A DNA stretch of 64,000 nucleotides from Margaritifera margaritifera (Eukaryota > Mollusca > Bivalvia > Unionida > Margaritiferidae). The stretch lies in assembly GCA_029931535.1 (NCBI GenBank), contig JAQPZY010001184.1:558001-622000 (forward strand), in the 5' to 3' direction. Numbering within the stretch: the stretch's first letter is position 1; each line of letters opens with the position of its first letter. Below the pieces are notes generated by a model that had not been told where the DNA came from, ran no database searches, and saw only the letters and a list, made by a program, of their open reading frames with translations. The position numbers were made by a program, and so were the translations under genes. Positions 35,701-45,187 of the stretch are shown here, piece by piece.

Positions 35701-35947
35701 TTGGTTTGGTTTTGTGGGGTTTAACACCATTTTCAGTACATTATAGGCGATACATGGCGGCCAGTATATTTGGTGGAGGAAGACGCCTGAAAGACCCCAG
35801 GAAGAACCACCGCCCCACGGGAACCTACTGGCAAGCTTTCTCACATACCCACATTGGTCAAGACGAGACTCGAACCCAAACGGACAGAGGTGATTTGTGA
35901 GTGATCTGTAAAGGCGAGCGCCAAGACCACTTGACCACCTGGGGCCC
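35701..35947 (-). mobile_element. tRNA-derived SINE (minus strand) inserted in a GTA repeat
   Basis: On the minus strand the head begins at 35947 with 'ggggccccaggtggtcaagt' and carries a Pol III A box ('ggtcaagtgg') and B box ('gggttcgagtc') at tRNA-like spacing. The body then runs to a 'caaaaccaaaccaaa' tail at 35701. Flanking GTA triplets on both sides mean the target duplication cannot be delimited. Elements of this style, with 'gtttaac(g)cc' tails, are frequent in bivalves, which is background knowledge. Confidence 0.75.
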
Positions 35948-36003
35948 CGTAGTAGTAGTAGTAGAAGAAGGAGGAGGAGGAAGAAGAAGACGAAAAAGAA
36001 AGA
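35948..36003. repeat. (GTA)n/(GAA)n array, right of the SINE
   Basis: GTA triplets passing into GAA/GGA triplets. Confidence 0.9.
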
Positions 36004-36310
36004 GAAGAGAGGAAATAACCCTGAATCACTAGTGTAATAAAATTGACGAATTGAGGGCAGCCACTCGGTGGAACACAGTGATCGTTATCCATAAAAGCGA
36101 AGTGCCCTCGTGTTAAATTGATAGGCAGAAATATGGAAATCTCCTTGAGATACAAAGAAACTTGGCAAGGTGCCCCTGATCTTGCAACATGCACATATTG
36201 TTACAGTCTCAAAGTACCTCTGTCATAGCACGGCAGATATTATATCTTGCGGCATAATTAACTCACTGACATTAGATACTGCTGCAATATATGGTGTGAT
36301 AACTCCTTGA
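36004..36310. other. Unannotated stretch
   Basis: Nothing recognisable. Confidence 0.4.
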
Positions 36311-36500
36311 CATATCGTATATGCTCGCATATAAGTCTAGTCCAACTGCAATCAGGGTCTATTGTTGCTTGTTCTACTCATTACTCCTAGCAAACTGGAT
36401 AGACCCAGATCTACCAGCGCATTATGCGACGGCATGTCTGGGCCTGTGCAGTTTGCAGTTTGACTCAACTTATAAGCGAGTATAGACAGTATATCGTTCT
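36311..36500. mobile_element. Palindromic MITE, copy 1 (second copy at 60872-61097)
   Basis: The left arm 'atgctcgcatataagtctag' + 'tccaactgca' is complementary to the right arm 'tgcagttt' + 'gactcaacttataagcgagt'. The interior contains 'agatctaccagcgcattatg', which itself recurs in inverted form. The same organisation and sequence are seen at 60872-61097, establishing a family. No transposase and no clear target duplication. Confidence 0.7.
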
Positions 36501-37130
36501 TCTAAGCTCAAGAGTACACGGCATAGTGTATGCAGTATTTTTGCGGGTTACAACTATTAACATTTCGGCCTAGTGCATGCCAAATATATAAGAAATTTTG
36601 ACTAGAACGAACAGGAAGATTATTTGTGTGTCCGTGGAATATTCATAAGTGGCCTAGTTTGATCGAGAAATAGTTATTGCAGTGCATGCATTATGCGTGC
36701 AAAATATGGCAGAATTATCACTCTCAAATAAGCAATGCATAGTGCATGCACACTGCCATACATATTTATTGGTAGGTTCATTTCTAATCACTTCCAATGC
36801 AAGGTCAAACTGAACAGGTCATGTACATTAATCTATAATACAACGTTTAGAAAAGTACGTGTATGTCAGCTGACACATTGTTCAGATTAACAAATATTCG
36901 TTAGAAACCCTAATTATAATAGGCGTTTTATTAATGTTATAATCTTCATTGTTAATATAATTGTAGCTATTCAAACTAGTGTGTACACCAAAATCACGTC
37001 ATCATGCAAACAAGTAACGCCCAAAAGACAGTAGGCGCTACTTGATTGTTACGTTTGTGGGCCAATCTACTTCATATCAACCCAGCGATGCAGTTAAGGC
37101 TGCAACGTTTACCAAAATGTCTAAACGTGT

Positions 37131-37251
37131 ACACGGTTTACAATAATGATGCCGTTTAATCCAAGCTATTAAAACTCAATTTTCTCCCTATCTACACGCA
37201 AATTTTACTGAACAGTTGACAGCTACTAATATTATAATGTGCATGCCGTCC
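37131..37251 (+). repeat. Direct-repeat partner of 38586-38687
   Basis: Shared blocks include 'tttaatcc(c/a)agcta(a/t)taaaa' and 'ac(t)aatattataatgt'. The match covers the last codons of the frame ending at 38624 and its 3' flank, so this is probably the terminal piece of another copy of the same element. Confidence 0.6.
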
Positions 37252-37903
37252 CTCTCTCAACTTGCCATTGTTTCATTTGCTGTACATTCTTCACCTCGTA
37301 TTATGACAGGTTCAGTTTGAAGAAATGTCTTTATTGAATATATGTGACAATTTCAGTAAAACATCCCTAGGATTATGGTGATTTTGTTTCCTACTGTTAC
37401 ATATATGTACATAATGAAAAAAATTATGATGGATCTTGATGTACTGCCTAGACATGCGCATGGGATGCTTTTCTAGGATCGACAATGACCAAGAAACTAT
37501 GCAGTGTCTTACAAACTTGAAACTGTATTTCTTTTTTTTTTTCTTTTTTTTTTTCCTTCAATGTTACTAATCAAAGATTCTGTTAACAATCATGTTGTTT
37601 AAAGGTAAATACTGTAATTTAAAGAATTATTTTATCAGCATTATCAGTAATGATGTGTAATGTTGTGTAATGTGCGCTGTAACTAATTCTAATTAACTTC
37701 TGATCTTTTCCTAGCGATGCCACATTCGATATAAAATCATAGATACATGCTTAAAAAAAGAATTAACATAAAAATCCTACTAAACAATCCTCTTAAGCAA
37801 AAATGTGGTAATATATAATTTATTTGCCATTGGTTGTTCCTGTGTCAATGACAGCTGCATGCACGTTCGTTTACAAGCTTACCGATTTCATAAACGTTTA
37901 CTG

Positions 37904-37993
37904 GCAGTAAACGAAACTAAGCTGTCTACACGTGTAAACGAAACTAAGCTGTCTACACGTGTAAACGAAACTAAGCTGTTTACACGTGTAAAC
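37904..37993. repeat. 27 bp tandem repeat, three copies, with palindromic core
   Basis: 'gtaaacgaaactaagctgtc' + 'tacacgt' repeats three times at exact 27 base spacing. Unit junctions form the palindrome 'acacgtgt'; the last is extended to 'gtttacacgtgtaaac'. Confidence 0.9.
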
Positions 37994-38111
37994 GGTTCAG
38001 GCTTAGATCCAGATAATTGCAATAACATTATCGGGTAAAAGTAACTAGGATTTCCATTGGTCAGAATGTTACCACGTGATCAATTTGAGCTGCGTTTATT
38101 TTGTATAAACT

Positions 38112-38624
38112 GTGAGCAGAACTACTTTTCTAAAAATAACTACTTCTATAAATAAAGTCACGTGCAATTTTAGTAATTGTATGCCTCACATATGCAGAAA
38201 TGCCAACATTTCTGCAAGGTATACTGCCCACTCTCGTCGTGCCACAGCTTTGAATGCAATGACAGATGCCAACGTTCCTGCTAGGCACATTATGTCCCTG
38301 TCTGACCACTCCAATGAGCTTTCATTAAAATCCTACACAAGGCACAGTACTCAACATAAGCAACAAATGAGTAAAATTTTGTCCAATGTAAGTTCAAATG
38401 TGGCACTCTCTCCTCCATATTCTTCTGCAGTACCTTCCCAGACCTCTGTAAATGTTAAAATGTCCCCTGCAGACCTAACCAATATCACTCAAGTAATTTG
38501 TCATGCATCTGCACAAAATTCTCTACAAGCACTCTCACAACACACAATGAACTCTATGACAGGTTTCATCACACACTCCACCTGCCATTTCAATAACTGC
38601 GCCTTCCATTTTAATCCCAGCTAA
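38112..38624 (+). pseudogene. Tyrosine-recombinase C-terminal remnant (Crypton/DIRS type)
   Basis: An open frame of 170 codons. Residues about 24-90 resemble the C-terminal half of eukaryotic tyrosine recombinases: 'ARYTAHSRRATALNAM' supplies the HxxR box (His40, Arg43), 'VPARHIMSLSDHSN' supplies the second histidine position (His66), and 'SLKSYTRH' the nucleophile Tyr75. The spacing (35 residues from the first His to Tyr) fits the family. The N-terminal half with the first catalytic Arg is absent, so the copy is truncated. The tail after residue 95 is Ser/Thr rich. Crypton versus DIRS/Ngaro cannot be decided. Confidence 0.7.
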
Positions 38625-39292
38625 TAAAATTCATTTTCCCCAACAAGTTAAGGAAATATTTACAGCCACTAATATTATAATGTAAATGGATCCTGTTTTC
38701 CTGCTTCTTAATTTTGTTCCTGTTTCACTCTTTTTCTTTCAAACGGTGCTTTTTTAACCGGTCTACTGATCACTCAGTAGTCACGTGAACTACCAGCGGA
38801 AATACTTAATGTGCGGACACATTAAGTAAATGGAGCAGAGCAAACGAATATGTTTCAAACGACCCGTAGAAAGTTTTTAAAGAATGTTCATCGGCCTCTC
38901 TCTTCTGAAATGTCAACTTCTATTTCTTCTAAAAGCATTAAGAGTTCATATTTTTTTTCAGTAACTGAATTATTCCATTGAGAATTGTCTTTTTGCAGTT
39001 CCAAGCTTTGGACCTAATGCCTCATTCAAATTAGAGGACAGGAAAGGATGCACACTGAGAAATTCATCCCATCAAATACGCATTAAATAACGATCTCTGG
39101 CTGATTTAATGCAAGTAATGGTATAATGAATTATGGATAAATACATTCTTTTGTATTTACCCGTGTATAGAGATCATCTTCTAAAAAATAGTTGTTTCAA
39201 GTCTTTTGGTTGACTGTTATAGGATGGTTTGACATTATCTGGTCAGCGTGATACAAGTCAAATAGAAATTCAATATAGGGATAATGTATGTT
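38625..39292. other. Unannotated stretch with small hairpins
   Basis: Hairpins at 38762-38779 ('ctactga'/'tcagtag') and 38802-38826 ('cttaatgtgcggacacattaag'). No coding signal. Confidence 0.4.
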
Positions 39293-39404
39293 ACTTCTGG
39301 TATCAACTTTTGCGTATCCCGAGGGGGTGGCTGAAGCCTAAGCTCGAAGGGAGAGGGTCTCAGCACATAACAGAATGATTTGGCGAACGTTGATACCAGA
39401 AAAA
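39293..39404. mobile_element. Short inverted-repeat element (~110 bp)
   Basis: The left arm 'ttctggtatcaacttttgcg' (39295-39314) pairs with the right arm 'ggcgaacgttgataccagaa' (39383-39402) at about 17 of 20 positions. The interior is GC-richer than its surroundings. It is probably a very small MITE. Confidence 0.5.
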
Positions 39405-40377
39405 AATTGTGGTCGCTATTATTGCATAAAACCCTTAACAAACGTTTGCATTTCAGATGCAATTTAACTTTTAATAGGGGGCCAATTCACGCTTTACTTA
39501 ATTCTTTATCGAAGCGATGCGCGCTCCCGATCCGCTAACCTAAAACAGATGAGCCTCTCGTAAGAGAGTCAGCTTGTAAGATCTATTGAGTAATAACCAC
39601 TTTAGAGAATCGTTCAGTATAAGATTTGTCATTTCTGATGAATAAGGTAATACCAGATGTTTAGCTGGTAAATACGTGCATTTGGCTGGTAATTAGATTA
39701 AATTACACAGATTCTGGGCTGTAGTTTGATTTATTCGCAAGTGAGAGTACACAACAGTTACTATTCAGCAGACGAATTGAAAAATCCCCTTTGCATGTAT
39801 CGTTATTTGTATCGCTCTGAACGGATAAGATGTATTGGGGCAAGCGAGCACGTCTTATTTCACTACTAGAAAAATTTTCTCTCCTGTGCGACTGAAGAAC
39901 CTAACATGATTGCATGCTTTTAGTCAATACACGCACGATGCGGAATGCAGTCTTATGCTCTGGATGCGGCTTGGGAAAAGGAGAATTATAACAACACATT
40001 CAAACATCAAATTAGACCTTTTATAGATGAGGACAAATTACGTAAGAAATAGGATTGTATTGCTATTTTATAGAGGTTATATAATCAACTGCGTACAACT
40101 GGAGCAATATTACTATACATTCTTGTCGTACCAAGAGATTTCAGAGGCTCAGAATCGTTCAGGTTAAACATAACACAGCGCTGAGCAAAGCTGCAAACAT
40201 AAATTTGCCTGACATCTATTTCATCACCTAGGTCAATCCAGCCACCACACATGATTCTTTTCGTTGTTCAGCTTTTTGTACTTAATGCAGCTGTATATTA
40301 ACCAACTATAAATCTTCCGTCATGTTTATAGCTCCCACTCTCACATTGAAGTATGTTTAAAACTATTAGTTTATATC
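39405..40377. other. Unannotated stretch
   Basis: Nothing recognisable. Confidence 0.4.
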
Positions 40378-40604
40378 CAGTGGCGGCGCGACGGAGGGGG
40401 GGGGGGAGCAATTGCCCACGGGCGCCGGGCGGGGGGGGGGGGTGCCGTCGGGAGGTTTTTGTTTTTTTAGCTGTAACCGGGGCGTATATGGGGGTCAGGG
40501 GTTTGGAGGTTGGCAACTGACATAAAAACTGTTCTCTGTGGCAAAGTAGCGGCGCCACTAAAGAACATTGTCCCCGGGCGCCTCGAACTCTCGCGCCGCC
40601 ACTG
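40378..40604. mobile_element. hAT-type MITE with 8 bp target duplication
   Basis: Begins 'cagtggcggcgcgacgg' and ends 'ctcgcgccgccactg', nearly perfect inverted termini. Flanks 'tttatatc' (40370-40377) and 'tttatgtc' (40605-40612) match at seven of eight positions. The interior has G-runs ('gggcgccgggcgg') and no coding capacity. Same family as 43548-43857 and 44663-45179. Confidence 0.9.
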
Positions 40605-40765
40605 TTTATGTCGTTATTTAATAACTGTTTTGGTCGAGAACCAAACGTGTTTGCTAAAATTACGACATTTCTTAAAAGTATTATCACCATTAGACATACC
40701 ATGCAACAAAATTGAGAATTCAAAAAATCACCAAATTTGTTTTGAGTGTATGAAATATAAGGTGT

Positions 40766-40861
40766 AATGTACTTCTTGTGGTCATAAACAATCGTAACTT
40801 CATAGCAACGGCAATGTACTTCTTGTGGTCATAAACAATCGTAACTTTATTGCAACGGCAA
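40766..40861. repeat. 47 bp tandem duplication
   Basis: 'aatgtacttcttgtggtcat' starts at 40766 and 40813; the two units differ at about two positions. Confidence 0.92.
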
Positions 40862-41772
40862 TGACTGCTCGAAGGTACAGAAACAATTATACAATTGCTT
40901 TCCTTACAAATTGTAGAATTATTTAGCGCATGAATTATAAACTGTCCGCAAGAACGTTTTGCACAATAAATTAAAGGGAATGAAATTTAAATTCCAAATG
41001 TGCCAGATTCCTCCTCTGCATGCTAAAGTCTGGTGGAAAAACTGGTAATAGAAAAGCAAAGACTATTTTCTTCTTTTTTCATGGGGTGGAGGTGGAAAAG
41101 AGACATGTTGTTATTTAAGCCAGTAATCACTTTTTTGTGGAATTCTATATGGCCAAATCTGAAGTTTGGTTGCAACCAGTCTGCAAAGATTCCCAGATAC
41201 CGATAATTGGTTATTCAGTGTTACCATGTAAATTTGCAGACGGATATGCTTTGAATTGAAATCAGCACCAGTCACAATCAAATTATGTATGCCTTTTCGT
41301 GAATAGTTTGATGAAAGGGGAAAAAATAGAAAGAATTGCAACTAGATTTACAAATACAAGACACCTAATATTTGTTGAGCGAAAACGTGATTCCCACAAA
41401 CCAGTTACGTCTGATCAGGTCTGTTCATAAATCAGATTGTCGAAATGTTCTTCTCCTATGAGGTGAATGTCAGATGAGAACCGTATGACTTCTGGAAAAT
41501 GCAGGAAATATGTGGATATCAATCTGCCTAAATATTACAATTCTTACCTCTTTGGTGAAGAGGTGGGGACGGGGTAGGGAAAGTCAGGGGCATTTGCAAA
41601 TGTTGGTACCACGGCAATAAAATCTCGAATTTTTATCCCACCAAGTAAAATAGAATCATGATATAGTTTGATATTAAATGTTATTCTTCCTATAAAATGA
41701 TTTGTTACAGAAAATAGCAAAGACCCCCATCTCTGTCTGTTTGTCTGTGTGTACGTGTGTATTATGTGCATG

Positions 41773-41773
<1 letters not shown>
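40862..41773. other. Unannotated stretch
   Basis: Nothing recognisable. Confidence 0.4.

Positions 41774-41823
<50 letters not shown>
41774..41823. repeat. (TG)n microsatellite
   Basis: TG dinucleotides over about 50 bases. Confidence 0.97.
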
Positions 41824-41826
<3 letters not shown>

Positions 41827-43547
41827 GATAATAAATGTCAAGGCAACAACAAATGCATCATGATACGCGCTGTGTTGTACCTGTGACTGCAGTTCCAACG
41901 GAAGGAATCTTAGCACCAGTCGTTTTAAGAATGGTCTACTGAAATTGATTCATATAACTTAAAGTCAGAGTGGAAATGGTGAGAAGAACCAATTTCTGAC
42001 GCAGGCATACTATTGGAATGTGGGCGGGAAATTTATATCAATTCCTCTAGTGTTCGAACAGTATTTGACTGAAGCGACTTTTCAAAGTGTAACCGCAACC
42101 TGCTATCAATCTATGAAAAGACACTCTGATTTCTGTTGTTACTATTGATTGATCCAATTAGTAAAAGTTAGATTTTCTTTCTTTTATGATTATTACTTCA
42201 AATCCCCTCAATCTACGTAAATTAACTCAGCGTGACCTTGCACAGATCCGGAGTTAGTGACGGTAATGACCAGTTTGATGGAGCCGACAGCATTGTGCTT
42301 CGATAATATGAATGCGTTAGGCATAGATTGTTCGCGCCATTTTGACTTTCGTCTTAATCATCTAAAATAGTGACAACGTACTTAAAGAAGTATTATACAC
42401 AACATGTTTAAGTATCGCCAATCTAGTCACATTCCAGCATATCAGTTCAAAGACGGAACTTACTCAGTTAAACAGTAATAATAAATCATTTCCCTTCTCA
42501 GAGTAATAAACAGCTATTACTCATTCTATCTTCTTCAAATAGCGGAAGTAACTCATGTCTACATATTCAAAGATAAAGTCCTTTGATCATCGAGGTTCTG
42601 AATCTTTCACGGTTTACACACAAATTCTGATCACGAAACACTTGAAAATATGGAACGTTTTGTAAATAATCCAGATGCTTGTCCAGATGTTTGTTGTGCC
42701 TTCTACGAACAAACATTTACCACTGAGGTTACGTTTGTGATGTCTTCTGGCAACCTTCATAAGAACAACATAACGATAAACCGATATATTTTTAACGAAT
42801 TCGTTTCACTGTGCTCGAGATTTACCTGTTGCCATAATTTTTGTTCGCAATCGTCTTGTGTTAGACAAAACTCAATACGGTTGTGACCATTTTATTGAAG
42901 ATTTAGCTGTTCTCATTTAAATAATTCGAAGAACTGTGAATGCATTATTTCTTCGAAACAGAAAGAAAAAAAAAACATTTTTTAAATCGCAGTGGTCTCA
43001 CACTCATTTTGTGTTCCTGCAATCCCGTATTCGATCTCCAGTTCCTGCCAGTAACGGATTTAAGATTTTCCCGCCCATAGGCACTGTCAGTGTTGCCGCA
43101 CTTAAAACCAGACTCTTTAAGGATATTTACGCCTTTAAATAATGGCAAAATCTAACTAGAGCTTTTTTTTCCAAAATGAATATATCTTTTAATAAAACCA
43201 GATTTTTTTACTTTAAAATTTGACGTCCCTGAATGTTGCTGCCCTAGGCAGTTGCCTTGTCTGCCTAATGGAAAATCTGCATTAAACAACAATTGTTTGT
43301 CTGTCCATTGCAAGGTTGTCGATTCCTAAAATATCACGGATCTGATCTGCGTCGAGGGCCATCTCTCGCTGCTACCAGCCGCGCTTTACTCGTCTGTATT
43401 TTTAAACATGGGTCATAGTATGTACGTTGATCTCCATAATGTATTTGTACAGTTTAAGCCAGAATATCGCTTCCTTGTACCTGGAGTTCGACTTATTTCC
43501 ATTTAGCGCTGCATACGAATTAGTATTACAATAGCGCATGATACAAG
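41824..43547. other. Unannotated stretch; possible degraded hAT element near 43049-43285
   Basis: 'cagtaacggatttaagattt' (43049) and 'tggaaaatctgcattaaac' (about 43268) loosely resemble inverted ends of another hAT miniature family. The interior 'ccctaggcagttgccttgtc' is typical of such elements, but the ends are too diverged and no duplication is found. The 78-codon frame at 42650-42886 has no recognised family. Confidence 0.3.
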
Positions 43548-43857
43548 CAGAGGCGGCGCGATGGGATGGGTGGGAGGAGGCAACTGCCCCCCTCCCCTGC
43601 GCTAGGCAAAGGGGGCGCCGTCGGGAGCTGTTGTTATTGTTGTTGTTCTGCAGCTGAAATTTTCATAGTATTTAACCTACCTTCACCTTCGTGTAAAGGG
43701 GGCCATTCTTCACAAAACTTATATTTAGGAGGGGGGAGGCGGGGAAGGAGAGAGGTTGGCAACTGACATTAAAAACAAAAAACTGTTCTCCTGTAGCAAG
43801 GTAAGGGCGCCACTTGGGAACATTGCCCAAACGCCTCGAACCCACGCGCCGCCACTG
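43548..43857. mobile_element. hAT-type MITE with 8 bp target duplication
   Basis: Begins 'cagaggcggcgcgatgg' and ends 'cacgcgccgccactg'. Flanks 'gatacaag' (43540-43547) and 'gatacagg' (43858-43865) match at seven of eight positions. It shares internal blocks with the element at 40378 ('ggcgccgtcgggag', 'gcgccact..ggaacattg'). Confidence 0.9.
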
Positions 43858-44662
43858 GATACAGGTCTTAACCCTTGATTTTTAGATGATTAGATCCTCG
43901 GCTAGATTCCAAAAATCTATCAATAGCTATGTCTGACTTCAGTCGAAACTAAATGTTGAACAACGAGCGAAATTTAATGAATCTATAGTCTAAAGTAAGG
44001 CATGATAACAATATGCTAAAGAATATTAAAATCCGTCAATCTAATTTTTTATATTCTGAGTTACATATACAAGAAGTAATGGTGACATAGGGAACAACAG
44101 CTACCATAGTGGTACAATATTTCTTATATGTTTCACTGTTTCTACTAAATAGCTTCCAGATACCTATCGCCTCTGATGTTGCCCTTTCTTTTCTTGTTTT
44201 ACTTGTTTTGTAACTTGTTATTTCTGATTGATCCTGGGAAATACGTATAGAATCACATTCACAGAGAATTTTATCCCTAGGAACAACAGTGTGTTCCCTT
44301 CAATATTCTACAAGTAAACCACCTTTTTCAATCTTCATAACTGTAATATATCAGTTTCACTTTCGTATGTGACTTCACATTAATACAGTTTCATAAAGTG
44401 TACGGATATAGCATGTATGTGTGTATAGGGTTTTAAAGGCACATCAACACAATCCTGGCTATACTGTGCCCAGTAAACTTAGATATCCCAAAAAGGCACA
44501 CAAAATAAAGACAAGTCCCAAAAGGGTCAAACCCTTAAAATACTAAGTTCATTTATTATTATTATATAAACCGCACTCTTTTAAAAAGTCTTACCTTCTC
44601 AGCTGGAACATCATCACGGGGCACATTCCAGGCAATAAGGTTGCCTCTGTTAGTCGCCTATT
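43858..44662. other. Unannotated stretch
   Basis: Nothing recognisable. Confidence 0.4.
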
Positions 44663-45179
44663 CAGTGGCGGCGTGAGGGTTCGAGGCGCACAGAGCAATG
44701 TTTTTTAGTGCACATGTTACCATATTTTATGTCAGTTGCCAACCTGCCTCCTCCCCATCCTTTCCTAAATATAAGTGTTCTGAAGAATTGAACACTAAGG
44801 TGAAGTGAAATACTACAAAAATTTCAACTGAAAAAAAGCTCCAGACGTCCCACCACCCAGGAGTGTACTGGGTAAGCAACTCGGCCCTGGACTTATCCAG
44901 GGTTTTACTCACACCAGTAAAACACCGGTAAAAACGGATTTTTTTTACGGCCCACCGGCCCACCGATACCGGCGGTCTGCCGGGACAGGCCCGGGGATTT
45001 GCTCACACCAGTAACACGCCGGTAAAAACAGATTTTTTTGCGGCGGCCCACCGGGATTTGTCCCGGTATGCCCATTGGCCAGTACACCACTGCCACCACC
45101 ACCACCACCACCACCACCACTTTGCATGGTGCCAAGAGGCAATTGCCCCCTCCTCCCGACCTCCCTCCCGCCGCCACTG
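44663..45179. mobile_element. hAT-type MITE with perfect 8 bp target duplication, carrying a nested element
   Basis: Begins 'cagtggcggcgtgagggttc' and ends 'cctcccgccgccactg'. The flanks are identical: 'cgcctatt' at 44655-44662 and 45180-45187. Its 517 bp length is inflated by a second element at 44858-45092. Without that element and one copy of its duplication it would be about 274 bp, comparable to its relatives at 40378 and 43548. Confidence 0.93.
44858..45092. mobile_element. Second hAT-like MITE nested inside the first
   Basis: Starts 'caggagtgtactgg' and ends 'ccagtacaccactg' (12 of 14 complementary). The flanks are identical: 'ccaccacc' at 44850-44857 and 45093-45100, although the right one lies in a CCA repeat that weakens the evidence. 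Inside is an imperfect ~95 bp duplication: 'actcacaccagtaaaacacc' and 'gctcacaccagtaacacgcc' each begin a related block. Minus-strand open frames repeat because of this and are not genes. Confidence 0.8.
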
Positions 45180-45187
45180 CGCCTATT

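Larger units (their letters stand above)
36501..38111. other. Mostly unannotated; holds a duplicated tail and a 27 bp repeat
   Basis: AT-rich sequence with T-runs near 37530. Bases 37131-37251 resemble 38586-38687, the end of the recombinase remnant and its 3' flank. The 27 bp repeat is listed separately. Confidence 0.4.

Noticed and set aside
42650..42886. Cysteine-rich 78-codon frame as a small secreted protein
   Set aside because: No signal peptide, no recognised cysteine framework and no gene context.
43049..43285. Another hAT MITE near 43.1 kb
   Set aside because: The ends are too diverged and no octamer duplication flanks them; kept only as a weak note.
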